64,000 nucleotides of DNA. It comes from Phytophthora quininea (taxonomy: Eukaryota; Oomycota; Peronosporomycetes; Peronosporales; Peronosporaceae). The notes below the pieces were generated by a model. The model was given only the letters and a program-made list of their open reading frames with translations. It ran no database searches and was not told where the DNA came from. Shown here one piece after another: positions 42,111-52,067 of the stretch. Where the stretch lies: positions 1-64,000 of the forward strand of contig JAAVTG010000451.1 of the NCBI GenBank assembly GCA_011947345.1, read 5' to 3'. Each line of letters begins with the position of its first letter. Position 1 is the stretch's first letter. A program made the position numbers and the translations under genes.

Positions 42111-42862
42111 TCACTTTTTAGCCTTGTTCAGCTTGCTCTTCTCGCCTTCCAGCTGTCCGAAGCAACACTGCGTTAATTCCTGTCGCATTAACACCTCCCT
42201 CTTGAACAAACGCACCACTTTCTTGACACGAGAGAGCACCTGAGCGTTGGCGCTCACACAGTTCTGCGGCTGATACGGCGGCTTGATCACGACCTCGCCC
42301 ATCACGCGGATGTTGGCGTCTTCCCACTCGCACGGCATGCTGCAGCAGATAAAGTATTCAATAAACCGCCATCAGCACCGGTCCTAGCCATCCACAGCAC
42401 TTTAAATATCTCCGTACGTCTTGTTCAGAGCGTCAAAGATGGTCTGCGCCTCGGTTGTGACTCCCTGGCCAATAGAAGCCAGCGCTCGCTCCGCCAGGCC
42501 CTTGTTGCGCTGTTCCAGCCGCAGTAACTCTTCCTCCGAGATGGCCGGCAGCACCAATTGCAGTCCAGCAGGAGCAGCTTCCAACACTTCGATCTTCTGC
42601 AGCGCCTCGAGCTGGAAGATGCGCGTCTTGGTCTTATTGCCGTCCTGTTCCTCTGTGAAGTAACAATTAGACCCAGTAACCGAGCTGCCTTTGAAGCTGC
42701 TGACGCACCGAGCACGAGGAAGCCGGCCACCGGATCCACCGTGAAGATGACGCCTTCAAAGGTGTCAGTTCCCGACGTGACTCGCACCTTGGCGCCCACG
42801 GCCTTGCCGTCCTGCTGCAGCTCCTCGGGCAGCACGGGGGCTGGCGCGGTGCTCATCGCCAT
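42111..42862 (-). CDS. LSM12: LSM12-like protein (Lsm + anticodon-binding-like domain)
   Basis: N-terminal divergent Lsm domain (VGAKVRVTSGTDTFEGVIFT, VDPVAGFLVL, KTKTRIFQLEALQKIEVLEA), a linker helix (LLRLEQRNKGLAERALASIG, GVTTEAQTIFDALNKT) and the AD domain CEWEDANIRVMGEVVIKPPY with QPQNC, LSRVKKVVRLF. This matches LSM12, including the VVI.PPYQ..NC signature. Introns at about 42661-42711 (VL-EEQDG) and 42350-42414 (LNKT-MPCEW) join in phase. LSM12 acts in RNA metabolism with ataxin-2. Intact. Confidence 0.92.
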
Positions 42863-42944
42863 GATCGAAAATGGCTCGTTACAGATTGACTACCTGGGCT
42901 GTATTTGTGTCGCCACTTAAATGACTACCTGGTAAACCTACATT

Positions 42945-42986
42945 CATAGACGGTCACGGGAGCCACAATTCTACATAGACGGTCAC
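42945..42986. repeat. 13-bp direct repeat in LSM12/NDUFB7 promoter
   Basis: CATAGACGGTCAC occurs at 42945-42957 and 42974-42986, start-to-start 29 bp, between two divergent genes. Perfect copies in a 184-bp promoter suggest paired factor-binding sites. Confidence 0.6.
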
Positions 42987-43046
42987 ACGAGTCGATCGAG
43001 GGGCGGAGAATGCGCGTTTTGGAGGTGCGATCAAGAGGTTTCCAAC

Positions 43047-43438
43047 ATGGGCGGCGGTCACTACGAAGGTGCGTAGGCGGCTTCAGCCTTCAGTTCTCGC
43101 TATGCTATCACATGGCATTAGTAGCCACTTGCCTTGGCTCTCTATTGCCGCAGCAACGACCTCTGTGTGCCCCCTGTAGCCTATGAATAAGCCGACCAAC
43201 TAAAGCCAACGTTTGTTGTCCTTTAGCTCCGCGCGTGCCTGCGCGCCAGGAAATGGTGGACGCTAAGCTGCCGCTGCATTACCGCGACACGTGCGCTGGG
43301 GCTCTGATCCCGCTGAACGAGTGCCGACGGGCCACACTCTACCTGCCGTGGAAGTGCCAGGAGCTGCGCCACGCCTACGAGAAGTGCCAGTACGAGGAGT
43401 GGAAGACCCGCGTGGAGCTGCTCAAGAACAAGGAGTAG
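43047..43438 (+). CDS. NDUFB7: NADH dehydrogenase 1 beta subcomplex subunit 7
   Basis: 77-residue accessory subunit of mitochondrial complex I. Exon 1 encodes MGGGHYE (22 nt); intron 43069-43226; then VPARQEMVDAKLPLHYRDTC, NECRRATLYLPWKCQELRHA and YEKCQYEEW. The twin CX9C motif (C-x9-C, C-x9-C) of the CHCH fold is present, as in NDUFB7. An MGGG start could be N-myristoylated, as known for the mammalian protein. Intact. Confidence 0.92.
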
Positions 43439-43860
43439 GCGGTTGGCTGGTTTGGTAGCTACTGCAAGACACTGCTGCGCTGTTCTGCGGACAGGGAAGC
43501 ACAGACACACTGCAAAGAAAATTAAGAGTGGATATTGAAGTCATGTGTAGCACATTTTGCGATGGAGGGGCCTACTACTTGATACATGGATGCTGGCATA
43601 CCTTAGCTTTTTTTTTCAGGACTTGTTGCATTTGATAATGTAAGGTTTTCAGGTAGAATGTCATGTTTCCTGCGCAGGTGGCAAAGCATGCCGACATTGA
43701 CAAGGTATGTGTTTCTTATTGAGCTCGATGTTACCTTACCATGCTGGTATTTAAACACTTCGCTAACTGCTCCATCTGACAGCGACAATGTGTCTGTATC
43801 GAAGAAAAATTGCTGCGGTGCCGTCGATCACGCGGAGCTCGTTCCACGCTGACTCGCTTT
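43439..43860. other. Intergenic region
   Basis: 422 bp between convergent stops of NDUFB7 and ZIP copy 1. AT-rich. Nothing recognised. Confidence 0.4.
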
Positions 43861-44835
43861 TTACACACCGGCATACCCGAACAGAGTGAGGCTGGAAACC
43901 ATGATGAACATGCCCGTGAACATTCCGAAGGCGACGATATGGCTCTTGCCGTTCGCGAATTTGTACGCTGTCGGGATGAGTTCCTTGATGCAGATACACA
44001 CCATGATCCCGCACACAATACCGAACAAAATCCCTTCCGAGATGGGGTCCATACCGTCACCGATCGCCACCCAAGCAATCACTCCGCCAAGTGGTTCAGC
44101 AGCTGCAGATATGGCACACCACATGATGCCACGCCAGCGTGCACCCGTGGCAAAGTAGATTGGAGCAGCGACAGCGATGCCTTCAGGGATGTTGTGGAGA
44201 CCGATACCAACAGCAAGTGAAAAGCCGACGGAGGAATTCTGGATGGCTCCAACGTATGTGGCGATGCCCTCCGGAAGGTTGTGAATTCCGATTGCAAGAG
44301 CACTCAGCACGCCCATACGCTGTAAAGTCAGCTTGGATTGCAAGTCCATCTTGATGTAACCCGTGGCAGGGTCTGGTGTTTGGGTCTCCAAGTCGACGAC
44401 CACACTGCTCGGATTGTTCTTGCTGTTTTCAAAGTGCTGCATCGACTCGCGAACGCCTCCCAAGTTTTCAACCTCGGTCAAGTCGTGCTCAGGGGCGATT
44501 TTGTGTACGATAATGTCAATGGCGTAGATCAACACAATACCGACAGCGAAACACCCCGTGGCTCCGAGCCAGGCGTGGCCTGTGGCAGTCTTTTCGCTGA
44601 TGTCGTCACTCTTGAAACCTTCCGTCAGCAAATGCACAGACTCGCCAAAGATCTCCACCAACGAGATGAATATCATCACACCCGCAGAAATGCTGAGTGC
44701 GACAGCCAAACTGACCGGATTGGCGAGGTGTACCAGCTTCTTGTGGAATACGACCATCCCTCCGAGGACTGTGGCGAATCCAGCAGCAATATTGAGAGCG
44801 AAGGCAACACCAACGGCGTGGCCGGTTTGAAGCAT
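43861..44835 (-). CDS. ZIP-family zinc transporter, copy 1
   Basis: 324-residue ZIP (SLC39/ZupT-like) metal transporter, single intact exon. Eight hydrophobic segments, with metal-site motifs ALAIGIHNLPEGIATYVGA (TM4) and IGLHNIPEGIAVAAP (TM5). A His-poor, acidic cytoplasmic loop (PEHDLTEVENLGG to PDPATGYIKMD) lies between TM3 and TM4. The C-terminus SLTLFGYAGV completes TM8. It moves Zn2+ or related divalent cations into the cytosol. A tandem paralog follows on the same strand. Confidence 0.93.
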   Translation of the reverse strand: MLQTGHAVGVAFALNIAAGFATVLGGMVVFHKKLVHLANPVSLAVALSISAGVMIFISLVEIFGESVHLLTEGFKSDDISEKTATGHAWLGATGCFAVGIVLIYAIDIIVHKIAPEHDLTEVENLGGVRESMQHFENSKNNPSSVVVDLETQTPDPATGYIKMDLQSKLTLQRMGVLSALAIGIHNLPEGIATYVGAIQNSSVGFSLAVGIGLHNIPEGIAVAAPIYFATGARWRGIMWCAISAAAEPLGGVIAWVAIGDGMDPISEGILFGIVCGIMVCICIKELIPTAYKFANGKSHIVAFGMFTGMFIMVSSLTLFGYAGV

Positions 44836-45431
44836 GGTCGACTGGGAGTGGAAGAGGATCCGTTGAAATGCTCACGAGCTTGCAAAAGAGAGAATGGGCT
44901 TCAGATTAACGTGCTCGAAGCTAGTATGAGTTACTGGCATGCCTACAAGTGCTCTCGTGGCAACGGCAACTGTTGCTGGTGAGCGACGCGCTGCCTCCCA
45001 CCAGCATTAACATCGGAAATGATCGACAATCCATTAATCCATCATCAGGCAGCGCTGATTTATAGGTGTCGCTGGCGCTGCTAAAGGAGCGGATCACTTC
45101 CGACCGCATATCGATTGGCTTGTGGCGCGAGGTTTTAATCCAGACAAGTTCTTGTACTCGATCATCTGGAGCAGTTTGACTGGAGAGGAAGTGCCAAGTG
45201 GAAAAGACTTTTTAATTCGTATCTGGAAACAACTGGACTGCCGATTAGTCGAACGTGATTAAACTTTTAATCCGGAGCTGACAACGGAAATCGTCTGCCA
45301 AAAACTCTTCTGGCATCACATGATCGTCGAACTGAAACGAAACCGGGTGAATGTTTTCTTAATCGGAGACCGCTGTCATGGTGCTATCATCAACTCTTTC
45401 AGTCGGTAGTCACTTGATACGAATACGTCGG
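44836..45431. other. Spacer between tandem ZIP genes
   Basis: 596 bp serving as upstream region of copy 1. No ORF with family features. Nothing else recognised. Confidence 0.4.
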
Positions 45432-46373
45432 TTATGCACCAGCGTAGCCGAAGAGCGTGAGACTGGTGATCATCACGAACATGCCGAAGAAAATGCCCAC
45501 GGCAACGAGATGGGTCTTGTCGCCTGCGAATCGGAAGGCCGTCGGCAGCAGCTCCTTCACGCAAATACACACCATAGATGTGGCCCATTCCGTCGCCGAT
45601 TGCCAGCCAGGCGATGACCCCGCCCAGAGGCTCTGCAGCGGCGGAGACGACGCACCATCCAACACCACGCCAACGGCTGCCTGTGGCAAAGTATATAGGC
45701 GCCGCAACCGCGATCCCCTCTGGGATATTGTGCAGACCGATGCCAAAGGCTAGCGAGAAGCCCACCGAAGAGTTCTGAATCGAACCAGCATACGTCGCAA
45801 TGCCCTCGGGGACATTGTGGATGCCGATCGCCAGTGCACTGATCAGACCCATGCGCTGCAAGTTCCTCTTGGCAGTCTCGTCCATTTTGAATAACATGCC
45901 GGTGGTTGGGGTCGTTTGGCTTTCCAGCTCGGGCAGTGGAGTGCCGACATCTTGACTGTTCTTGGAGTCGTGGAACTCAACTCATCTTGTAAGTTGCCCA
46001 AGTTGTCGATCTCGGTGTGGTCGTGCTCAGGTGAGATCATCCCCACAATGATGTCGATGATGTAGATCAGAGCGACACCCACGGCGCTGCAACATGCAGC
46101 AGCTAACCTACCGTGGCCTGTGGCGGTGTCTTCTGTCATGTCGTCGGTCTTGATGCCGGCGGTGAACGAATCCACCGACTCCCCGAAGATTTCAGCCAGC
46201 GAGATGAACATCATGACGCCGGCGGAGACGCTCAGAGCCACAGCCAGATTGAGCGGGTTGGCCAGGTACACGAGTCGCTTGTTGAAGACGACCATGCCGC
46301 CCAGAATTGTAGCCGCACCGGCAGCAATGTTGAGCGCAAATGCGACGGCGACAGCGTGGCCCGTTTGAACCAT
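45432..46373 (-). pseudogene. ZIP-family zinc transporter, copy 2 (damaged)
   Basis: Tandem paralog of the ZIP gene at 43861, about 70% alike by eye: MVQTGHAVAVAFALNIAAG, ALAIGIHNVPEGIATYAGS, IGLHNIPEGIAVAAP and SLTLFGYAGA. Two breaks disrupt it. A one-base discrepancy near 45975-45983, in the loop after TM3, might be a base-calling error. At 45575/45576 a 35-nt segment present in copy 1 is absent, which removes most of TM7 and shifts the frame. The 35-nt loss is not at a homopolymer and so looks real. If so, this copy makes a truncated protein lacking TM7-8. A local assembly deletion remains possible. Confidence 0.8.
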
Positions 46374-47240
46374 CGTGGAGAGAAGTAAGTAGAGTTTGGA
46401 GTCTTGAGGCGGAGGTAGCAAATCGAATAATGGTGGACGCTGAGCACTACATCTATAGTCGACACGAAGGCGATTCACGTTTTGAACGGAGTCAAAGACA
46501 TGCCTTGCTACGGAGAAGGTATGGGTGGCGCAGAGTTCATCGAGACGTAAACGCTTTGCAGTTGCGAGACATTGCCATGCAGAGCAGCGCTTGCTTGTGG
46601 GTCCTCGGGCAACAGACTAAGATCGAAAACGTTTGGCTGGTCGCAAGCTACCGGCTACGTGATTTTGCAATGGTCAGGGAGTGACATAGACAATGATTAA
46701 GACTGGCAAGCTCTGGTAATCCCATCAAGAGCACGCTCATTGGCACGAGGCACCACGCGTTGAGTGCTATTGGACTCCGCCGTTGGAGATGAACGCTGAC
46801 CGCGCCAGATTAATTGATGTGGGCTATCCAGGTGGTCGCTGGACTGGAGACAGAAACCAGCGGAAGTCGTGCATGCAGTGCAGCCGGCTCAGGTGAATGG
46901 CATATCAACAGGACGTTGTTGATATCGCTGCATGGCGAAGGCAATAGTATCTGCCAGACAAGGCAGGCGAGCGTTTCATGCCACGGCAGTCGATGCTCGA
47001 AACCCTTTTCTTTGTCTTTTCGTCGTCAGCAATGAGAGACCACGTAGCGTTCCCACTTTTGTGAAATAAGTGCTGGGGTCAAGTACTTGCACCGCACCAA
47101 TCTGACGCCGACAGATACCTCGATTCAACGGCAGCAGAGCAGTTCAAAGGAAGCAAGTTGAAGTTCGGTACTCTGGTTTTGGTACATTTGCGTAGATCAC
47201 ACCATTCAAAATCCCATACTAAAACCACTCACAAATAGAC
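46374..47240. other. Intergenic region
   Basis: 867 bp between divergent genes. Scattered short frames only; no repeats or RNA genes recognised. Confidence 0.4.
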
Positions 47241-48626
47241 ATGGACACCTCGGTGGCGCTGCCCGCGGGGCAGTTGAGCCCCAGCAGCAGCTCGGCCAGC
47301 TCCAGCGACGATGAGCCGCTCAGTCAGTCGCTGGGTCTCCCCCTCTTCCTCCGCCTCCTCCCGATTCACCTCCGCCAGAGATGGCGCCGCCGCCTCCTCC
47401 GGGACCTCCTCCACCAGATGCCAAAGCGAAAGCCAAGAAGAAAGCTGCCACTAAAACAGGGACGACGAATCCTAGATCAAGACGCAGTGCACCTACTTCT
47501 ACAGGTTCGAAGCCTCGCACTCGCAGCTCCAGTCCCATGAAGATAGAGAGGACCCCAGAGTCCCCACTAAGAGACGAGGACATAGAGAGCGTCTACAGTG
47601 AAGAGGAGCTGGACGATGTGGATATGGAGGCCTACACAGACGAGTCCGATGTGTACGAGGAAGACGTGGAGGCCTCCATGTTCCAGGAGACCGAGGTGGA
47701 CCGTCGCAAAGGGTTCACTGACTATCTGCTGGAGACCCACTTGGACTCAGCAGAGTATCCTTATCCGTCCTATTTGGGCAACTTGTCAGGGCTCTTTACA
47801 GACGACAGCGCCTTCGGGAAGAACCCGGAACAGTTTATTTATTGCAACAACTTGCTGGTGGGTTTTAGTTTTGTTATCGTTAAAGGATCTGTGCTGATGT
47901 TTTTGTTTGCAGATGAATCCAAGCCAACTCGCCCTACTGAATGATCGGACTGCAGCTTTGGAGAAGGAAAAGCTCAAGCACGTCCAGAAGTTGGCAGCAA
48001 TGAAGGCGAGAGCAGAGAAGAAGAGGAAACGCGAGCTGAGGAAAGAGGAGATCGTAAAGCCGCCTCCTAAGAAAATTGAGCTATCTCAAGTGGCTCAGAA
48101 GGCGCTGGAAGCCAACCGAGCGAAGGCAGCTGCGCGGAAGCGGAGTCGAAAGAAACCTGCCTCCACGGCGACGTCTCCAGCGAGCACAACATCGAAACCT
48201 CCAAGCAAAGCGACAGGTGGGAAGAAGACTAGTTCTCAGACAGCAAGCAAAGCGCAAACCAATGGAAAGGCAAACGGCAAAGCAAAAGCTGTGTCTGCCA
48301 ATACTGCGAGCAAAAAGAAACCTGCTTCGACTGGCGCTGCTAAGAAGCCAGCAGTAAAGCGAACTAAGACGAGCGCAAGCTCTTCCAAGTCAACCAACGC
48401 TAAGAAGGCCGAGCAAAAGACACCCGCGCCGGTGGTACAAAACGCCAGCTCCCTTGCCGCTGCGATCATGAAAACGAAGCCCCCAGTCAAGGTGGAGGAA
48501 GAGGGCGGCAACGAAAGTTCTTCCTCCTCGTCCTCTTCCTCGTCTTCGTCGTCATCTTCTTCATCCAGCAGCTCGCGGTCTTCTTCCTCGAGCAGCTCGT
48601 CAGATAACGACACCGCCGACAACTAA
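47241..48626 (+). CDS. Lys/Ala-rich low-complexity protein with Ser tract
   Basis: About 440 residues, two exons (intron about 47860-47911, joining YCNNLL to MNPSQLALLND). The N-terminus is Ser/Pro-rich (PPLPPPPPDSPPPEMAPPPP), then an acidic stretch (EDIESVYSEEELDDVDMEAY), a short ordered segment (GFTDYLLETHLDSAEYPYPS), and a long Lys/Ala/Ser-rich basic tail (KKPASTGAAKKPAVKRTK) ending in ~20 consecutive Ser plus a second Ser block and DNDTADN. One base is missing in CCCCC 47339-47343. Composition suggests a nuclear or nucleolar chromatin-associated protein; no family recognised. Confidence 0.78.
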
Positions 48627-48667
48627 GAAGGAAAGTTTCTCGCCAATAACTGCGTGGAAAGGATTCA

Positions 48668-49473
48668 TTATGCTTCCACCTCATCTTTAGACACGTTCGA
48701 TTCCTGTTTGTCGGCCCAGATCTTGGCAGCTCTCTCGCCGAGTCTGAACAATTCGTCCAGCACCTCAATTTCCGGTGGGAAGAGCGCATACCTGGCGAGC
48801 TCGACGATAGGAATTGGGAACTCTGGGTCGATTGAAGGACTGATCTCATAGTCGTCTCTCCTCAGCAAATGCGCGTGGAAGGCGCAGACCTTAACGTATC
48901 CGTCCACCTCCGGCACGAGTGTGAACAGTCCTCCGTCGACATGGTACTCTCCTCGGAATTGCGCGGTGCCTCTTTGCGCCAGATACCACGGCACATAACA
49001 CGACGCGATGAGTGCGTCGCACAGATCCTCCGTCGAGTGGAAGTCGTCGGTCAGCACCAGCGATCGCTCGGGCCATAACTTCTCCGTGGCGATGGTCAGG
49101 CGCTTGCTCAGCGTCTCGACCGGCAGGTCCCCGAACTTGACGTGGAAGATGGCGCGCAGTCGCTCCTCGAGCTTCCAGACGGTGCCCTGCGAGTGGCAGA
49201 GCTGCGCCATGTTCTTGGTCTCCTGCAGAATGTCCTCCATCGTGGAATTGGCCGCCAGACTCAGCGCAGCGATGGCGCCGCCTGATGCGCCGGCGAACTT
49301 GGACTCGGGACGGATGAAGCCGGCCTTCTGCAGGCCCTGGGCCACCCCAAGTGGTACGGGATCAGGAACCCGCAGCCACTGAAAGCGAAATTGTGCGCCG
49401 TCGGAGCTGAAGCATCGGAGAGCAGTCGCCTGCCAGCAGCTGCAAGAACGGAGCGACGTACTAGCCGCTGCAT
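48668..49473 (-). CDS. Patatin-like phospholipase, probably mitochondrial
   Basis: PNPLA-type lipid acyl hydrolase. It has the oxyanion-hole glycines FSGCGFLIPYHLG, nucleophile motif GASGGA (GxSxG) and catalytic-dyad Asp in HVDGGLF. The N-terminus MQRLVRRSVLAAAGRRLL is an amphipathic, Arg-rich presequence that predicts mitochondrial import. About 268 residues, close in size to PNPLA4. One base is missing in CCCC 49346-49349 (HLG-VAQGLQKAG), just after the oxyanion loop. It is head-to-head with the PfkB kinase gene, 155 bp apart. Confidence 0.9.
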
Positions 49474-49628
49474 GGCAACTTCAGATCTGGTGCAATGTGT
49501 GTGCGGTCGAAGCTGTGCCATACTTACGAGGTGACATAATCACAGAGCTACCGTAAACAGCAGAAGTGTATATCAGATCTAAAAACAGACTTGGATGCAA
49601 CCGACGGCAACACAATTCAATCAGCAAG

Positions 49629-50856
49629 ATGAGGGTCAAGTTCGCGGTGCTGGGAGACTCGTTCGTGGATGTGGTGGCCGGTACACTGGCGCCCGAGCAG
49701 CTGCCCAAGTGGGGCGGCGACGTGGAGTGCTCGCTGCCCATCCAGATGCAGCCGGGCGGCTCGGCGCTCAACACGGCGACGCACTTGGCCAACCTTGGCC
49801 GTTGCAACCCCAGCCATGAGCTGCGTGTGACGCTGCACACGGCGGTCGGTGAGTGACAATGCTGTGGATTACTATGCAATCATTTTGCAATGTATTGACG
49901 ACTGCTGCAGGCTGCGACTCGTTCGCCAACGTGCTCAAGACGCATCTGGAAGAGCGGCAGGTGACGCTCAGCTCGCCGACGTTGCAGGGCACGCCCACGG
50001 GCGTCTGCATTGTACTCAGTGGAGTGGTGAGTGTATAGATGTTGATGGTGGAGAGGAGTACAGAGTGGCTAAGGTATGGAGATTTTTGTGCTCGGCAGAA
50101 TGATCGAAGCTTTGTGACGCACTATGGCGCGTCGCGCAAGTTCAGCATCGAGGTGAGCATTGACAGTTGATTTAGTGCATTAGTGGGGCGGCTTTTAACG
50201 CGTGGATGGTCAGCATATCGATGAGCCATTGGTGCTCTCGGCGGACCACTTGCACATTGGAGGTGAAATGTTTTCGGAAGCTTTCGACAAGGAGGCGGTA
50301 TTGATGAAATGATTGTAAAATAGGTTTCTACAGTTGTGCCAACCTGCGGGCTAAGTTGAAGCCGTTGCTGGAGAAGGCGCGAGAGCACGGCATTACGACG
50401 TCGATGGACACAAACTACGACTCGTCGGAGAAGTGGGAAGGGCTGGAGGAGCTATTCCCTCTACTCGACGTGTTCCTGCCCAACGAAGTGGAGGCCATGA
50501 AGATCTCCCGCACCGACTCTGTGGACGCTGCGATGGCGTATTTCTCGCAGCGTATTGGTGGTGTGACGGTCATCAAGATTGGTGCTGGTGGTGCGATGGC
50601 GAACTGCGCTAAAACGCAGCAGCAGTGGAAGCAAGGCAGTTTCCGTACGACCGTCGTGGACGTGACAGGAGCAGGCGACTCGTTCAACTCGGGATTCCTC
50701 GCTGCGTGGAAGACCAACAACGGAGACGTGGGCGATGCCTTGCGCTGGGGTTGCGGAACTGCTTCGAGAACGGTTGCCGCTCTAGGCGCGTGTGCGTTCC
50801 CGCTTTCGTACGACGATGTGCAGGGTGTGATCTCTGGCATCCAAGGAAATAAGTAA
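49629..50856 (+). CDS. PfkB-family sugar/nucleoside kinase
   Basis: Ribokinase-fold kinase in five exons: intron 49849-49910, then introns near 50027-50098, 50153-50210 and 50272-50330, all in phase. Motifs: VLGDSFVDVVAG at the N-terminus, MQPGGSALNTATHLANLG (PfkB signature 1 Gly-Gly) and DVTGAGDSFNSGFLAAW (signature 2, anion hole and catalytic Asp). The sequence ASRTVAALGA follows. About 330 residues. Substrate (ribose, adenosine, ketohexose) is not decidable by eye. No frameshift. Confidence 0.9.
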
Positions 50857-50946
50857 ACAGCCAAAACTTCGAGGGCATGAAGAGAATTAAATTGTTGCTC
50901 AATGACCAGCTTGCTTTGCATAAAGTTCAGGCTGCGTTGCTCTGCT

Positions 50947-51748
50947 TCACTGCTTCGTTGGTGATCTCAGGCGAAGTCTAGCATCATCTTGTGCTAGCGC
51001 CGATCGAATTGCCTCCTGTTTGTTGAAGAGATGAACGCATTATTTAGTATACGGTCGATGATGAAAGCCTTGCTTGTCGTACCTGAACACCCTTGCTGCA
51101 TGGATCACCATACCAAGCAATGCTCTTATCCTTATTGACAACGAATAATTGCGGCACCGTGAAGAGGTCACAGCGTACAAGATATCTACAGCAAAGCAAG
51201 GATAGAATAGGTCAGAGTCAAGATCACCGGTACCAAATTCTGTTGAGTCGCCGCACTCTTTGCTCATGAATCCCTTTTCGAGGCCGATGCTGAAAGGAAA
51301 CTCTTTCAGTTCACGAAAGTTGCTGGCATTTCGCCCCTTGACTGCGTAAGCTTCCAGCTCTTCATGTGACTCCTGCGTCAAGCCGAGGAACTGCACGGCT
51401 ACAATGGCAATCATAACAAAAGTAATGTGAGTTCCATACAAGCGGGTCACTGTAGCCCCACTCACCTTCACCGCTCATAGCTTCATGTAGATACTTGAAT
51501 ATTTGCAGAGCTTCGCGCGACATGCTGCACCAGGTCCCCTATGGATCAAAGCAGCAAGAATGAGCCTTCGGATCCTACCAACCGTGCACTCAGTTGCCAC
51601 TTACGAAAAACAAGATGCAGGTGACTTTGTTCCGCGCCAATTGTACTGGGTCGCCACGGAGGAACTCGACCTGCTCGATATCATGAGCAGCTACACAGAG
51701 GAGTGAGTGGATCTCCAAGCATAGTACCGTATTAGTAGTATGCTTCAT
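50947..51748 (-). CDS. Thioredoxin-like protein with CxxS motif
   Basis: Thioredoxin/AhpC-type fold from several short exons: VEFLRGDPVQLARNKVTCIL, FFGTWCSMSREALQIFKYLH, VQFLGLTQESHEELEAYAVK, FPFSIGLEKGFMSKEYLVRC, FTVPQLFVVNKDKSIAWYGD and SALAQDDARLRLRSPTKQ. The cis-Pro (VPQ) is present. The active site is WCSMS, so the resolving Cys is replaced by Ser, implying monothiol or non-redox function. Introns near 51595-51540, 51470-51405, 51265-51190 and 51085-51020 join in phase. The start is unsettled: an ATG at 51748 overlaps the preceding small ORF, or the exon at ~51688 is spliced directly from that ORF (LKQ-AAHDIEQ), giving a membrane-anchored protein. Confidence 0.72.
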
Positions 51749-51977
51749 CTCCACCCTGTTTCAATTGCACATCGTGTATCATCCGCTCGTACTTGGCCTT
51801 CCACCATCCGCTGAACAGCACGACGCCGACGACAGCCACCACAAACAAGTAGTCCTTAATCAGCCAGTCACCGGTGGAAATGTACGTAAGCCATGCAGCA
51901 ACGGTGCCCAGCAGCGCCGCCCGTGCCGGCACTCGAGTGTTGCTGGTGCCCATCGACGACGTTTCACGATTGAGCAT
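51732..51977 (-). CDS. Small two-helix membrane protein, possibly 5' exon of the thioredoxin-like gene
   Basis: 81 codons (or 73 from the second Met, 51953). Two hydrophobic helices: ARAALLGTVAAWLTYIS and WLIKDYLFVVAVVGVVLFSG, followed by WWKAKYERMIHDVQLKQ. As an independent gene it ends GGDEAYY at 51732. Alternatively a GTGGAG donor after LKQ and the acceptor TCTGTGTAG give a 62-nt intron that fuses it in phase to the thioredoxin-like domain. Transcript data would decide. Confidence 0.55.
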   Translation of the reverse strand: MLNRETSSMGTSNTRVPARAALLGTVAAWLTYISTGDWLIKDYLFVVAVVGVVLFSGWWKAKYERMIHDVQLKQGGDEAYY

Positions 51978-52067
51978 ATCTTCCGATGTGCCGATAAATG
52001 GGTACCAACAACTTCAACTTCATAGTTGCCCTTTAGTGAAAGGCTTTTACGAAAGCTCTACAGTGTT

